Shown: piece after piece, positions 43,233-54,265 of the stretch | Layout: the number at the start of each line of letters is the position of its first letter | Position numbering within the stretch: the first letter of the stretch is position 1 | Origin: Portunus trituberculatus | Taxonomy: Eukaryota; Arthropoda; Malacostraca; Decapoda; Portunidae | NCBI RefSeq assembly: GCF_017591435.1 | Contig: NC_059292.1 | Coordinates: 24,885,043-24,949,042 of the forward strand | DNA length: 64,000 nucleotides | Reading direction: 5' to 3' | The notes under the pieces: generated by a model | What the model saw: only the letters and a program-made list of their open reading frames with translations | What the model was told of the DNA's origin: nothing | Database searches by the model: none | Made by a program: the position numbers and the translations under genes

Positions 43233-43234
<2 letters not shown>
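41232..43234 (-). mobile_element. LINE family B copy B6, inserted in the (GT)n array
   Basis: On the minus strand the 3' end reads GGGCCCTGTAATACACAAAT, then AGGTAAATACACAC. The copy is 5'-truncated in the linker before the reverse transcriptase. Both ends lie directly at (GT)n tracts. Confidence 0.9.
41263..43159 (-). pseudogene. Reverse transcriptase of LINE B6
   Basis: Frames on the minus strand: 42626-43159 has the linker and SMGPDGISGRLLNEC. 42057-42458 has DAIYLDLRKAFDKVPH (motif A), TSGVPQGSVLGPIMFL (motif B) and a region where FADD should be, reading MFWTILKL after a frameshift. 41263-41946 has the C-terminal domain with LEYAACVWSPHMKK. The FADD codons are disrupted in the sequence at about 42065-42080. 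Confidence 0.87.
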
Positions 43235-43294
<60 letters not shown>

Positions 43295-43345
43295 ATGAAT
43301 CCTCTGTACAGATGTTTTGTACGTATTGGGAATGTTTGATTGAGC

Positions 43346-43404
<59 letters not shown>
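43235..43404. repeat. (GT)n - spacer - (GT)n, continuation of the array
   Basis: (GT)n lies at 43235-43293 and 43348-43404, with the spacer at 43294-43347 (CATGAATCCTCTGTACAGAT, then GTTTTGTACGTATTGGGAAT). The second tract also serves as the tail of the minus-strand SINE. Confidence 0.93.
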
Positions 43405-43406
<2 letters not shown>

Positions 43407-43702
43407 CACTGTTTGTTTGATCTGCTGCAGTCTCTGACGAGACAGCCAGACGTTACCCTATGGAACGAGCTCAGAGCTCATTATTTCCGATCTTCGGATA
43501 GGCCTGAGACCAGGCACACACCACACACCGGGACAACAAGGTCACAACTCCTCGATTTACATCCCGTACCTACTCACTGCTAGGTGAACAGGGGCTACAC
43601 GTGAAAGGGGACACACCCAAATATCTCCACCCGGCCGGGGAATCGAACCCCGGTCCTCTGGCTTGTGAAGCCAGCGCTCTAACCACTGAGCTACCGGGCC
43701 AT
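43405..43702 (-). mobile_element. tRNA-derived SINE, copy 2 (minus strand)
   Basis: On the minus strand it begins with a clear tRNA-like head (43629-43700). The shared SINE body follows (CCTGTTCACCTAGCAGTGAG, GGTACGGGATGTAAATCGAG, TGTCCCGGTGTGTGG, GAGCTCTGAGCTCG). It ends at the (GT)n tract, that is, a (CA)n tail. It is the best preserved copy. Confidence 0.87.
43629..43700 (-). tRNA. tRNA-Val(CAC)-like head of the SINE, not a working tRNA gene
   Basis: On the minus strand it shows an A box (TAGCTCAGTGGTTAGAGC), an anticodon arm CTGGC-TTCACAA-GCCAG with anticodon CAC, and a B box/T arm (CGGGG-TTCGATT-CCCCG). The acceptor stem has mismatches, and the sequence runs on into the SINE body. The boxes would act as an internal RNA polymerase III promoter of the SINE. 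Confidence 0.7.
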
Positions 43703-43896
43703 AAAAACTTGTTATAGTATCTGGAGCCCTCATGATTGCAACACTAAGTGGGGAGGAGTCATAAGAGCAGGTCTGAAGGGAAATGCGCCATGAAAATTCA
43801 AAACATTCCCTGCGAAAATTCATGTTTACATTAGCGATCGCCACGTCACAGTACTTGAGAGGCTTGATTATATAAGCGATCGCCACAGTTTAAGGG
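43703..43896. mobile_element. Possible piggyBac-type right-end fragment
   Basis: The stretch contains GCGATCGCCAC twice and ends AAGGG followed by TTAA (43897-43900). That TTAA belongs to the LINE A text (GATTAAAGCTATAGG in intact copies), so an element seems to have entered LINE A at TTAA. Its other end is not seen. Confidence 0.45.
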
Positions 43897-44165
43897 TTAA
43901 AGCTATAGGACAGTAGTTTGAGGGATTAGAACAGTCACCCTTTTTGGGAATAGGCTGAATGTAGGCAAACTTCCAGCAAGAAGGATAGTTAGAGGTTGAT
44001 AGACATAGTTGAAAGAGTTTGACCAGGCAAGGAGCAGGCACGGAAGCACAGTTTTTTAAAACAATAGGAGGGACCCCATCAGGTCCATAAGCCTTTCGAG
44101 AATTTAGGGTAAACATCATTACGAAGAATTTTGATTGAAGACACTAAATAGCTAGAGGGAGGAGG
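43897..44165 (-). mobile_element. LINE family A copy A5, RT N-terminal fragment
   Basis: The minus strand encodes SRKAYGPDGVPPIVLKNCAS, then PCLVKLFQLCLSTSNYPSCW and IQPIPKKGDCSNPSNYCP, the same region as 31127-31348 in copy A4. It is truncated on both sides. Confidence 0.85.
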
Positions 44166-44168
44166 ATC

Positions 44169-44228
44169 CTAGTTATACATTTATTTTGAATATTGTTGGG
44201 CAAGCAAGAATAATGAAACTTCCATACT
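44169..44228 (+). repeat. Left arm of a 60-bp inverted repeat
   Basis: The arm includes GAATATTGTTGGGCAAGCAA and ATAATGAAACTTCCATACTG, followed by (GA)n (44228-44249). The opposite arm is at 49596-49656. Confidence 0.85.
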
Positions 44229-44467
44229 GAGAGAGAGAGAGAGAGAGAGTCGTGGCTGACGAAAATGTAGACGACAGACATATACTACAAATAAAAATTC
44301 TCCAATCACTTGATTTTTGTCTTCATCTAATGGTCTTTGGAAGTCTACAATTTAATGGGTAATTTAATATGAAGTGGGGTAAGTTTTCTTTTTGATGACG
44401 TAATGAACAAATTGTGTATCAGCATGTTGGCAAAAGCAATATAAACAACACTGCTGCCTTGTGCTTG

Positions 44468-44803
<336 letters not shown>

Positions 44804-45109
44804 CCTGCGAGACACAGATAACCCTTAACATAAACATATAACATAACATAAATAATAGGATAACATAGGACCACCAGGGCCCATCTAGGTTATCCTGTAT
44901 CAGTTGCACAGCAACCTCGTCATCAGTACTTAAAGATGCACTTACAAGTACACAATACATTATATACTAATTCTAAATATTTGGCCCATTAACAGGGGTA
45001 AGTCCTGCAGCGAAATCCTCTACAATTTGTGGTCCCCATACATGGGGATCATGTCTTGTTTAACTATAGTAAATTTCTTATAAAAACTATCATGCAGCGC
45101 TATACATAA

Positions 45110-46560
45110 TTATAAATCTAATAAATTTAAGTGCTTATCTAATCTGTTTTTAAACATTGTCAAACTAGTGCTATTTACAACCGTCTCTGGCAATGCATTC
45201 CAGAAGTCTACCACCCTATGACTAAAGAAATATTTTCTTATATCTAACCTGCAGCCTTGCTTTCTAATTTTCCTGCCATGATTTCTAGTCCTACTTCCCT
45301 CCTCTAAGGTAAAGAAAGATCTCACATCTATGTAGTTTGTATCTGAGAACATTTTAAATAACTCTATCATATCCCCTCTTATACATCTCCTCTCAAATGA
45401 AAACATGTTTAATTCCTTTCCAGGCCTGTATGCAATACTCTAAATGGGGCCTAACATAGGAATTATATAAGCTACGCACCACTTCCTTACTTTTATAACT
45501 AACATTTCTATTTATAAAACCCAGGATCCTATTTGCCCTATTTCTTGCTTCTAAACATTGCTTTGAAAATTTCATAGTCCTGTCTATCACTACTTATAAA
45601 TCCTTTTTTTCCTCTACTGCCTCTAGCCAACATCCCTCTATCTCATAGTTAAAGTTTGTGTTGTCTTTACCTAAATGCATAACCTGACACTTTTTAGAAT
45701 TAAACTCCATCTGCCACCTGTCTGCCCATGCTATCAGCCTGTCCAGGTCTCGTTGTATTCTGTAATTGTCCTTTTCACCCTGTACTGCACATGCTATCTT
45801 AGTATCATCTGCAAACTTTGATACTTTGCTACTAATTCCTATATCTAAATCGTTAATGTACACCAAGAAAAGAAGAGGTCCTAGCACTGATCCTTGGGGT
45901 ACCCCACTAACCACTTCCTTCCACTCAGACATTGCCCCATTTAATACTACTCTCTGTTTCCTATCAGAAAGCCATTCACTAATCCAATCAACTAACCTAC
46001 CCCCTATCCCATGTAGTCTCAATTTGTACACTAGCCTCCTATGCGGTACCTTATCAAACGCCTTGCTAAAATCTAGATATATAACATCTATGCTATTTCC
46101 ATCATCTAACTCCTTGGTAATATATTCTAAGATATCGAGCAAATTTGTAAGACAGGACCTCCCTGATCTAAAGCCATGTTGGGTATCTCTAATTAATCTA
46201 TTCTCATTTAAATGCTCCCAAATACTACCCTTAATGATTTTCTCTAGTATCTTACATACTATACTAGTTAAACTGATCGGTCTATAATTATTTGCATCAT
46301 CCTTCCTACCTTTTTTAAATATTGGAGTAACATTAGCTAACTTCCAGTCCTGAGGTATCTCAGCAAACCTAAGTGATCTTTCAAAGATTAACTTAAGTGC
46401 TTCAGAAATACTGTCTACACCCTCCCTAAGTACTCTGGCATGTAGCTCATCAGGACCACTAGCTTTCCTATCGTCTAGTTCAAGAATAAATTTCCTAATA
46501 ATTCCCGGTTTTATATCAATATTTTCTAAAGCTCTTAAACTACTCGTCGCACTGTTTGTA
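45110..46560 (-). pseudogene. Reverse transcriptase and C-terminal region of LINE C1
   Basis: The upstream part (46200-46560) encodes DDRKASGPDELHARVLREG, NNYRPISLTSIVCKILEK and QHGFRSGRSCLTNLL in broken frames. Frame 45594-46142 has DVIYLDFSKAFDKVPHRRL (motif A), VSGVPQGSVLGPLLFL (motif B) and FADDTKIA (motif C), so the catalytic core is intact. Frames 45393-45590 and 45110-45406 give RPHLEYCIQAW and the terminal RNHGRKIRKQGCRLDIRKYF region. The style is CR1. Confidence 0.88.
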
Positions 46561-46824
46561 ACAGGATTTCCTATTCTTTCCTAGTAAATACTGAAGAAAA
46601 TTGTTCATTCAATAATTCTACTATGTCTTCATTTTGATCCACTACTACACCATCTTTTCTGAGTGGTCCAATCCTATCCTTATTTCTTTTATCACTGACC
46701 TTGTAATAACTATATAATTTTTGGGATCTTTACTCCCAGCTCTAGCTAGTTTTATCTCTGCCTGCCTTTTACTTTTTTATAACCTTACTCAAATCATCTC
46801 TGACCTGTCTGTACCTAATCAAAT

Positions 46825-47800
46825 CTACATCTTCCCACTTTTCTGCAACTCTCTGTATGCCCTCTTCTTCTCTCTGATCTGGCTACCTATCTCATGAGTC
46901 CACCATAATGGCTTCCTGTTTCTCTGCCTTATATCTTTGTAAGGGATACACTGCATCACTATACCCTTTACTACAACCTTAAAAATATCCCACATCTCCT
47001 GTGCAGTTTTATTTCCAAAACTATCTTCCCAGTTTACCTCTCCTAATAACTGACGTAACCTACCATAATTGCCTTTCTGATAGTTTGGGACTCTAGTCTT
47101 ATTCACTATATTATCCCTACTGGAATTAATGATAAATCTAATTATATGATGGTCACTGTTTGCTAAAGTCTCTCCTACCTCAACTTCCTTTAAACAATGC
47201 TCAATATTTGTTAGTACTATGTCTAAAACCTTCCTCCCCCTAGTAGGTTTATCTACCATCTGCACTAAATAGTTATCCTGAAAACTTTCCATAAACTTAT
47301 TTTCACTAGCATCTCCTACCATCCTCTCCCAGTTTACTGACTTAAGATTAAAATCCCTAAGATAATTGTCTGACTAGTACACCCCCTATTTATCTCATCT
47401 ACCATAAGGTTGTCTACCTCTGCTGACTGGTTAGGTGGTCTATAAAAAGCTCCTACTCTAATAACCTTACTTTTGTTTACTCTAACATCCAGCCATAAGG
47501 ACTCTACTCTGTTATCTACCTTAATACCATTAACCTGACTGGAAATGAAGGATTTTTTTACATAAATAACTACTCCTCCACCTATCCTACCAATTCTCTG
47601 GTGTAAATACATAATGTATCCATCTACTTCATATTCTTTCCTATTTTCCTAAACTTTTCCTCATTTACCCATGCCTCTGTGACACATACAACATCTAAGT
47701 CCTCCTCAACTATATAACTAGATAACTCGTCCTTCTTGTTCCTAAGACTCCTGGCATTTACATAAAAACATTTAAGTCCTGCTACCTTCCTAGATGCTGT
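46825..47800 (-). pseudogene. Endonuclease domain of LINE C1
   Basis: KCFYVNARSLRNKKDELSSY and DLDVVCVTEAWVNEE (Glu of the metal-binding motif) stand at the end of frame 47624-48127, in frame with esterase block V. Frame 47334-47612 continues GRIGGGVVIYVKK and FYRPPNQSAEVDN. Frame 46825-47322 has RKVLDIVLTN and the SDHHIIRFIIN motif. This is a complete APE endonuclease order with two frame changes. The GDFN motif area near 47345 is damaged. Confidence 0.87.
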
Positions 47801-47959
47801 CTCCTTATTTGGAATCCTAATCTTATTCTCTCCTATTTGCACCTGGAAATCTTTCCTAATCTTTTCACTATCTCTGTTTATCCTATCTAATTTATGTCTA
47901 GCATCTTTCTTCTGGAATGCATTTGCTACCTCACCCCCTACACTCCATCCCAACTCCCC

Positions 47960-48522
47960 CTCCAGACATCCACTCAGCACATCCACACCCTTCCTACTCA
48001 GATGCACACCATCCCTAGCATACAAATCCCTTCGCCCATAGAACCTATCCCATACATCCACAAAGCTGACACCCACATCCTTACACATCCCTTTTACCCG
48101 ATCATTCACACCAATGGCTCTAGACAACCATTCCTGCTAACATACACACGAGGCAAGATTCCTGACACTACACACCTCCTACCACTCTCCCTTATCTTGC
48201 CTAACATTTCCCGAAATCTTGCCACTAACTCCTCCGACCCACCTGCTCTGACATCGTTCCCACCTACGTGCAAAACTACTACACCCTCCCTCTCCATCCC
48301 CCCAACCCTCTTCTGCACCTCCTCACTCACTGCCTTCACACCTGCACCAGGCATACACACGTTCATCCTCCTATCCCTGTCTTTCCCACAGAAAGTGCTA
48401 TCTAAATACCTAACCTGAGAGTCACCCACCACACACACCTGAGGTGTGCTAGGCACAACCATCCTCCTCCTCTCCTCTACCCCCTTCTTTCTCCTTTCAC
48501 TCACCACAACCACTTCATTCAC
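47960..48522 (-). pseudogene. SGNH esterase domain of LINE C1
   Basis: Three SGNH blocks are visible. Block I VCVVGDSQVRYL (catalytic Ser) and block III VVLHVGGNDVRAGG (Gly, Asn) lie in frame 48106-48522. Block V YARDGVHLSRKG (Asp-x-x-His) lies in frame 47624-48127. One frame change between SRNGCLEPLV and MSRAIGVN separates them. Esterase domains of this kind are known in ORF1 of CR1 elements. The catalytic residues are retained, which suggests the domain was under selection before the copy decayed. Confidence 0.85.
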
Positions 48523-48529
48523 TCCACTC

Positions 48530-49061
48530 TCACTCTCCCTCCCTCCAACAAACCGAACCTATTTTCACACTCAACAGGTTTAGTCCTATCCTCCCTAACT
48601 GCCTCCGCTTTCCTTCCCTCGCAACCTGCCATCTCTGCCCATCCTGACTACTATCTTTCCCAGTCTGGCTCGCCTGCTCCCTCTTCCCCACTCTGCTCTT
48701 CCCGACAGAGGCCAAGCCACCCTGTCGCCTCAGAAGGTCCAACCTTCGGCCTAACACTGATCTCCTGCCTAATTTTTTCCACTGCCTCCCAAGCCTCTTA
48801 ACCTCCTCCTTCAACTCAAAGATGAGAACTTCGTTCGCACTTTTCCCCTCACTTAGCTTTCTGATTTCCTCTCGCAATTCTCGGTGCTCAAGAGAAAACT
48901 AAATTCTCGCTCTTGAGCCTACACACCATACACTTAGAAAAGTCAACGACCTTCCTGTCATGCCCACACATCTCACACACAACAAACTCTCCCAATCCCA
49001 TCTCAACACTCTCTTTCACGCACTCAATCACACTCTGATATACCTCAGTAGCTACCACCAT
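48530..49061 (-). pseudogene. N-terminal part of LINE C1 ORF: zinc finger and coiled coil
   Basis: From ATG at 49061 the minus strand reads MVVATEVYQSVIECVKESVE, then CEMCGHDRKVVDFSKCMVC, which is two CxxC pairs in PHD-like spacing. After a stop near 48898, HRELREEIRKLSEGK, EVLIFELKEEVKRLGRQW gives a coiled coil, and a basic region follows. CR1-type ORF1 proteins often begin with a PHD-like finger that binds nucleic acid or chromatin. The second copy (53313-53856) has the same layout, which supports the start codon. Confidence 0.75.
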
Positions 49062-49347
49062 ACTAACTTAAAATCTGTTAACTCACAAACAAATAAAAAT
49101 ACTTGGTGACGGCGGGGTGGGGGAACCGCGGTGGTGGGGGTTCCTAAGTGAGGTCAACTAATCCTCTTTCAAGGTCAACTTGACAGTTACAAGCCTAGTC
49201 TCCTCGCTCTACCAAAATACTTTTAACTCACAAACACTGATTCTAACCACTATTTCACTCTAATCTAACACTTGCAGTACACACTATCACTTCACTAACA
49301 CTCAAAAGCACCACACACAGACACCAAGCACAAACACCACTCGCTAT

Positions 49348-49656
<309 letters not shown>

Positions 49657-50015
49657 GCATTTCACAGGGACAGGCCATGTGTCCAACCAACTCGGAACCC
49701 CAAATCACTATCAGTGTCACTACAGTGACCGTCACAGACAAGCAGTCACCACTCTATGCCTTATTAAAAATTTTGCAAATTGTAGACGAACAAAACGAGT
49801 TACAATGGTATCTAGCATGCCTCTTTTTGGCTTGTTTATCATGTCATATGTTTGTTCATCTGTGTGCCCACTCAGGTAGGATCTATGGATTTGTGGGCTG
49901 GGGGGGGGGAAACTGGCATGACTCTAAAAAAGATTGGTTAGTGTCTGACCAGTCCATTTTTGAGTGAAGTCTGTTACTATGAGATCCATTATAACAAGGC
50001 ACCACCATACTTATA
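49657..50015. other. Intron stretch without recognisable gene
   Basis: The longest frame (49677-49967) has no family features, and no splice-site arrangement in phase with the host exons was found. Confidence 0.5.
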
Positions 50016-50017
50016 TA

Positions 50018-51299
50018 CAGTCAACTTTTGATTAATGGGGGGTTACTTTCCAGGAGACGTAGTGTTATTCAAACATAATTTTCTCATAGAAAATAATGGT
50101 TATAGGAGGGTTTACTTTTCTGGCCAATGGGAAAGTCTGCCTATTTTAGGGATTTTTTACTCAAACCTTAAAAAACTATTAATATATCACTAAGTCACAG
50201 AAACAATAAAAATACATGTTCTCACCTTTACATCTTTTGTGTCCAGGAAATAAAAAAATTATTAATTCAACATGATTTGTGATATGATTTTAGATGCCAG
50301 AAACATTATCCCATATTCATACATTTATTATTAGTGTGTTTAACAAAATAAACCATGAATATAATTTGGTGGTGGTTGGTAGCAGTGTTTGTTTATCATC
50401 ACATCAGCTGCTTGAGCCACACAGTTCAGACTACATTGCCTCACCATTCCATCACAGGCAACATGGAAAATTTTACGAGGAGAACCAGCCCTATTACTAC
50501 TGCAAAGCATGATTTATTAATAGACTTGGTGAGCCAGGAGATTGTGCTTCTAAATAAAAGCACAGATGGCTGTATTGTGTGGCCTTAACATAAGAAAGAA
50601 TCACCACCACCATCAACTGTGTAGGCAATGGGAAGAGGACAGTCCATCAGCTATCTACACAAATGGTACTCATCAAGTGATAAAGACATACAACTGATCA
50701 TAAGCTAAGTAGAATTCTGATAGAAAACTTGGGAGATGGAGAAAGCTGGTGATGGTGATGTTGTTTCACAGCCATGTTTCTTCGCTAAGGCTTTATTATT
50801 ATTGACATGCTACTGACAAGTTTTGTGGATTCCAACCCTGGGTTTGCTTCCAATCATAATTTTTGTATGTAGGTTATTTTAACAATAATCTAAATATTTT
50901 TGTTTCTTAAGTCAATTACTTCACAAAACAACTACCAATAATAGGTATGTAGGTAAAATTTATGTGAAGGTAATGATGAAGACATGGGTTTTGGTTCACC
51001 TTCGTGGTGAAGGTAAATCCTGCCTGATTGTTGACTTCCCAGGCTGTTGGAAGGCAGGGTTTGCTCTTAAGAATACCAATTCCTTCTGGATGGTATCCTT
51101 CAACTGATGAAGGTGGATGAATCTGGCCAAAAGTGTTTCAGTGTGGATCCCCCAAGAAGCAGTATGGGTGTGCATGAGTAGAGTCGAGTTAACTCGCGTG
51201 AAATTAAATAAATTGTGTTATTTAATCATATCTCCTTTAATATCAAGTCACATTAAACTGAAATTGCATTATTCAAACACATGTTATCAAGAGTTAATG
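50018..51299. mobile_element. Tigger/pogo-like short element with TA ends
   Basis: The left end is CAGTCAACTTTTGATTAATG and the right end on the other strand is CATTAACTCTTGATAACATG, with TA outside both (50016-50017, 51300-51301). Immediately inside, TTATTCAAACA phrases also face each other. The ends are only partly matched, so the call is moderate. No transposase frame was recognised. Confidence 0.55.
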
Positions 51300-51576
51300 T
51301 ATCAGAAATTAGATAAGTTACCACTGATGGGCCCACACTATTTATCAGCAATGCAGGCTTTAGGCTTGAAGTGGTTAACATGCTACAATTGAAGGAAGAG
51401 GTGGACACTATGTTGATCTTATATTTTATGTGTTCTTGAAGTTGTTTTCCAGAGTATGTAGCTGCTGCACTAGGCATCTTTATCCCCTGTAGTCACCATA
51501 GTACCTAAGTTCATCATATGGTTTATGAAAGCTTAACAAGATTTTTGAAAAGTTAAAATGCAGGCAAATATTTCAG

Positions 51577-51732
51577 AATAGTCAGCAGAACATCACCGCA
51601 CGGGACTCTTCCTTCAGGCAGCGGCTGGCTAGAAGAAAGATTCAGCAGGCCCGCAAGACCTTGGTCTTATCCCAGCAGAACAACAGAGCCAAGGCACGGC
51701 TAGGCATAGTCAATGCTATGCGGGGAATACAG
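51577..51732 (+). CDS. Host gene, exon c: basic TLVLSQQ-KARL segment
   Basis: The acceptor AATATTTCAG ends at 51576 and the donor CAG/GTTGGT starts at 51733. The exon is exactly 52 codons and enters and leaves in phase 0, which fits exon b. It encodes NSQQNITARDSSFRQRLARR, then KIQQARKTLVLSQQNNRAKA and RLGIVNAMRGIQ. The R-K-T-L-x-L-x-x-x-x-x-x-x-K-A-x-L spacing resembles the RQATFLFRRGLKVQAQL stretch of vertebrate UIF. It is GC-richer than its surroundings, as a coding exon in AT-rich DNA would be. No other frame is open through the exon with similar composition. The exon lies between a Tigger-like element and a LINE A fragment. Confidence 0.75.
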
Positions 51733-51831
51733 GTTGGTTAATTCCAATTCTTCTCATAAATTAGAAGAATTGTAAATGAAATCTGTTGATCTACATGTAT
51801 AGGCACTGAGAATTTATGACAAGGTAAACTT

Positions 51832-51832
<1 letters not shown>

Positions 51833-51874
<42 letters not shown>

Positions 51875-52210
51875 GAGACTGTTTAGCAATAAGGAGGGGC
51901 AACAGCTAACAGCTACAAAATAATAATAAAAAGAGATGCCAGTTCCTGAATAGTCAAAAGCACTCATCGAAAATTAAAGGTTGAGTATCTTGGAAACCTC
52001 CCTCTTGAAAGAGTTCAAGTCATTGTAAGGAGGATATACAGAAAAAGACAGAAAGTTCCAGAGTATACCAGAGAAAAAGATGAATGATTAAGAATAACAG
52101 TTAACTCTTGCATTAGAGAAATGGACAAGATAGGGCTAAGAGAGGATTTTTATGCAGGAAGCCCACTGGTGGAGGGTAGGCATGTAGTTTAGCATTATCA
52201 GGAGAGTAGT
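51833..52210 (-). mobile_element. LINE family A copy A6, diverged 3' fragment
   Basis: A T-run (51833-51870) is followed by text alignable with the family 3' region on the minus strand: CCTCCCTCTTGAAAGAG, AAGTTCCAGAGTATACCAG, ATGAATGATTAAGAATAACA and GTTAACTCTTGCATTAGAGA. It is the most diverged of the family A copies. Confidence 0.78.
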
Positions 52211-52235
52211 TACCGTATATGCTGCAGTATAAGAC

Positions 52236-52269
<34 letters not shown>

Positions 52270-53245
52270 CTCCCAATTTTGAGGCTCCTAAATCAAATCG
52301 TTTCATACGCTGAAAATAAAACGCAAGCCATTAAACCTATGGTGAACATTAAGTGCCACAGTACCTTGGAATACATTCTGCAGCCACACACTTGTGTAAA
52401 CATTACCAATATATATTGCAGCTCCGAGGTGTATTTAAGTTTTTGCAGTTTTTCTGGAGAGCAATTTAAAAATTTCACCAAATGTTTTCATTTACTACTG
52501 GAATAGTTTGCAAGATATTTAAGTGGAGTTAAACTGAATATATAGCCATAACTTTTGATTTTTTAAATCATACACCCAGAGTTTCACTAAATGAAGTTTT
52601 TAAGTATTTTTAGGGGGCAGAAGATGATATGCCTGTTGGTCTTGTGACCTAAAATTTTTTTAAAGTGGAATGCTTAGTTGCGCCACAGATACGCCTTTTT
52701 GTCTTTGTAATCAAATATCCCTCTGACATGGTAAATTGTTACCTTACTTCAGATTATCACTTAGTTATGCCAAAAAGTAATGTGATTTATTATAGGTCTT
52801 ATTAAACTGAATAGTACTTAAATCAATGAGTATGTCATGCCACACAGCATGTTGAGATAATATGACATGAGAGGAAATGGCCTTATGGAGCTGAAAAATG
52901 CTTAAGAGGTAGTAATAAACAACATAAGTGGGAAATGAACTTAGTACTGTTCATTGAAAAGAAAATAGATCTCCATTAATCTTTGTGTGGGAATGAAAAT
53001 CCCTAAAGATGCATGGATGCATCCAAAATGAATAGCAACTATTTGAATACTGGAGTATTTTCTTTCATAAGTGAAAACAAAAGGGGTAATACTTGTACTT
53101 AAGAAAAATTCAATAGGAATGTATAATAATTATGAAAACGTTCATGCTTGCTGTTTGGTTAAAAAATCTTTAATTCCACTTATCTTTATTCCTTTACGGT
53201 ATTTCATAAAGAATGCAAATAGTACTCAATCTGTTGATATTTTCA
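52211..53245. other. Intron stretch without recognisable gene
   Basis: It begins with TACCGTATATGCTGCAGTAT and AAGACGAG, a pogo-like phrase, and a T-run at 52240-52269. The rest is AT-rich with no family features. Confidence 0.5.
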
Positions 53246-54240
53246 TACACAACCCTCCTCCTCCTCTCCTCTACCCCCTTCTCTCTCCTTTCACTCACCA
53301 CAACCACCTCATTCACTCCACTCTCACTCTCCCCCTCCCCCTCCAACAAACCGAACCTATTTTCACACTCAACAAGTTTAGTCCTATCCTCCCTAACTGC
53401 CTCCGCTTTCCTTTCCCTCGCAACCTGTCATCTCTGCCCATCCTGACTACTATCTTTCCCAGTCTGGCTCGCCTGCTCCCTCTTCCCCACTCTGCTCTTC
53501 CTGACGAAGGGCCAAGCCACCCTGTCGCCCTCAGAAGGTCCAACCTTCGGCCTAACACTGATCTGCCTAATTTTTTCCACTGCCTCTCCAAGCCTCTTAA
53601 CCTCCTCCTTCAACTCAAAGATGAGAACTTCGCACTTTTCCCCTCACTTAGCTTTCTCATTTCCTCTTGCAATTCTCGGTGCTCAAGAGAAAGAACTAAA
53701 CTCTTGCTCTTGAGCCTACACACCATACACAGAAAAGTCAATGACCTTCCTGTCATGCCCACACATCTCACACACAAGAAACTCGACCAATCCCACCTCA
53801 ACACACTGTTTCACGCACTCAATCACACTCTGATATACCTCAGTAGCTACCGCCATACTAATTTACAATCTCTTAACTCACAAGAACACTATACGCAGCT
53901 AACAAACAAATAAAAATACTTGGTGACGGCGGGGTGGGGGAACCCCGGTGGTGGGGGGCCTAAGTAAGTCAACTAATCTTCTTTCAAGGTCAAATTGACG
54001 GTTACAAGCCTAGTCTCCTCGCTCTACCAAAATACTTTTTTACTCACAAACACTGATTCTAACCACTATTTCACTCTAATCTAACACTTGCAGTACACAC
54101 TTTCACTTCACTAACACTCAAAAGCACCACACACAAACACCACTCGCTAACTATAAAAACAACAGCCAAAAACGGAGTGCACACAACACGTCCACTCGCC
54201 ACCGCAGCTACACACAGTTTGTTTATGGTGCAGTACTGCA
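53246..54240 (-). mobile_element. LINE family C copy C2, 5' part only
   Basis: The minus strand has the 5' untranslated region (shared with C1 from about 54145 down), the ORF start (ATG at 53856), the zinc finger and coiled coil. It stops abruptly at 53246 before the esterase blocks. The frame at 53071-53913 on the + strand is an antisense shadow of this element. Confidence 0.83.
53313..53856 (-). pseudogene. N-terminal ORF part of LINE C2
   Basis: Frames on the minus strand repeat the layout of C1: a CxxC finger (CVGMTGRSLTFLCMVCRLKS in a shifted, partly decayed form), then HRELQEEMRKLSEGKSAKFS, KEEVKRLGEAVEKIRQISVR, and the basic segment with SRVGKREQASQTGKDSSQDG. Two frame changes separate them. 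The region ends shortly before where block I of the esterase would begin. Confidence 0.75.
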
Positions 54241-54265
54241 GATACCAAAATTACACAGCTAACTG

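Larger units (their letters stand above)
44831..49346 (-). mobile_element. LINE family C copy C1 (CR1-like with esterase ORF), near full length
   Basis: The minus strand carries, in order, a PHD-like zinc finger, a coiled coil, an SGNH esterase domain, an APE endonuclease, a reverse transcriptase and a 3' untranslated region. The latter contains GGGCCCTGGTGGTCCTATG and ends in TTATG-type repeats near 44831. The 4.5-kb length is near full size for CR1. It splits a segment whose uninterrupted copy is 44599-44730. Frames are broken, so it is inactive. Confidence 0.88.

Noticed and set aside
43629..43700. A functional tRNA-Val(CAC) gene
   Set aside because: The A box, B box and anticodon arm are good, but the acceptor stem is mismatched and the sequence continues into the shared SINE body. 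A second copy has the same extension.
45766..46287. A 173-codon open frame on the + strand
   Set aside because: It is antisense to the reverse transcriptase palm of LINE C1 with its FADD and PQGSVLG boxes.
47894..48418. A 174-codon open frame on the + strand
   Set aside because: It is antisense to the SGNH esterase region of LINE C1, whose minus-strand motifs are clear.
51117..51392. An additional host exon in the large intron
   Set aside because: The frame lies across the right end of a TA-flanked inverted-repeat element and has no acceptor and donor pair in phase with exons b and c.
53071..53913. A 280-codon open frame on the + strand
   Set aside because: It is mostly the antisense of LINE C2 ORF1, rich in Pro/Leu/Ser from pyrimidine-rich text, and its start lies outside the element in AT-rich DNA.
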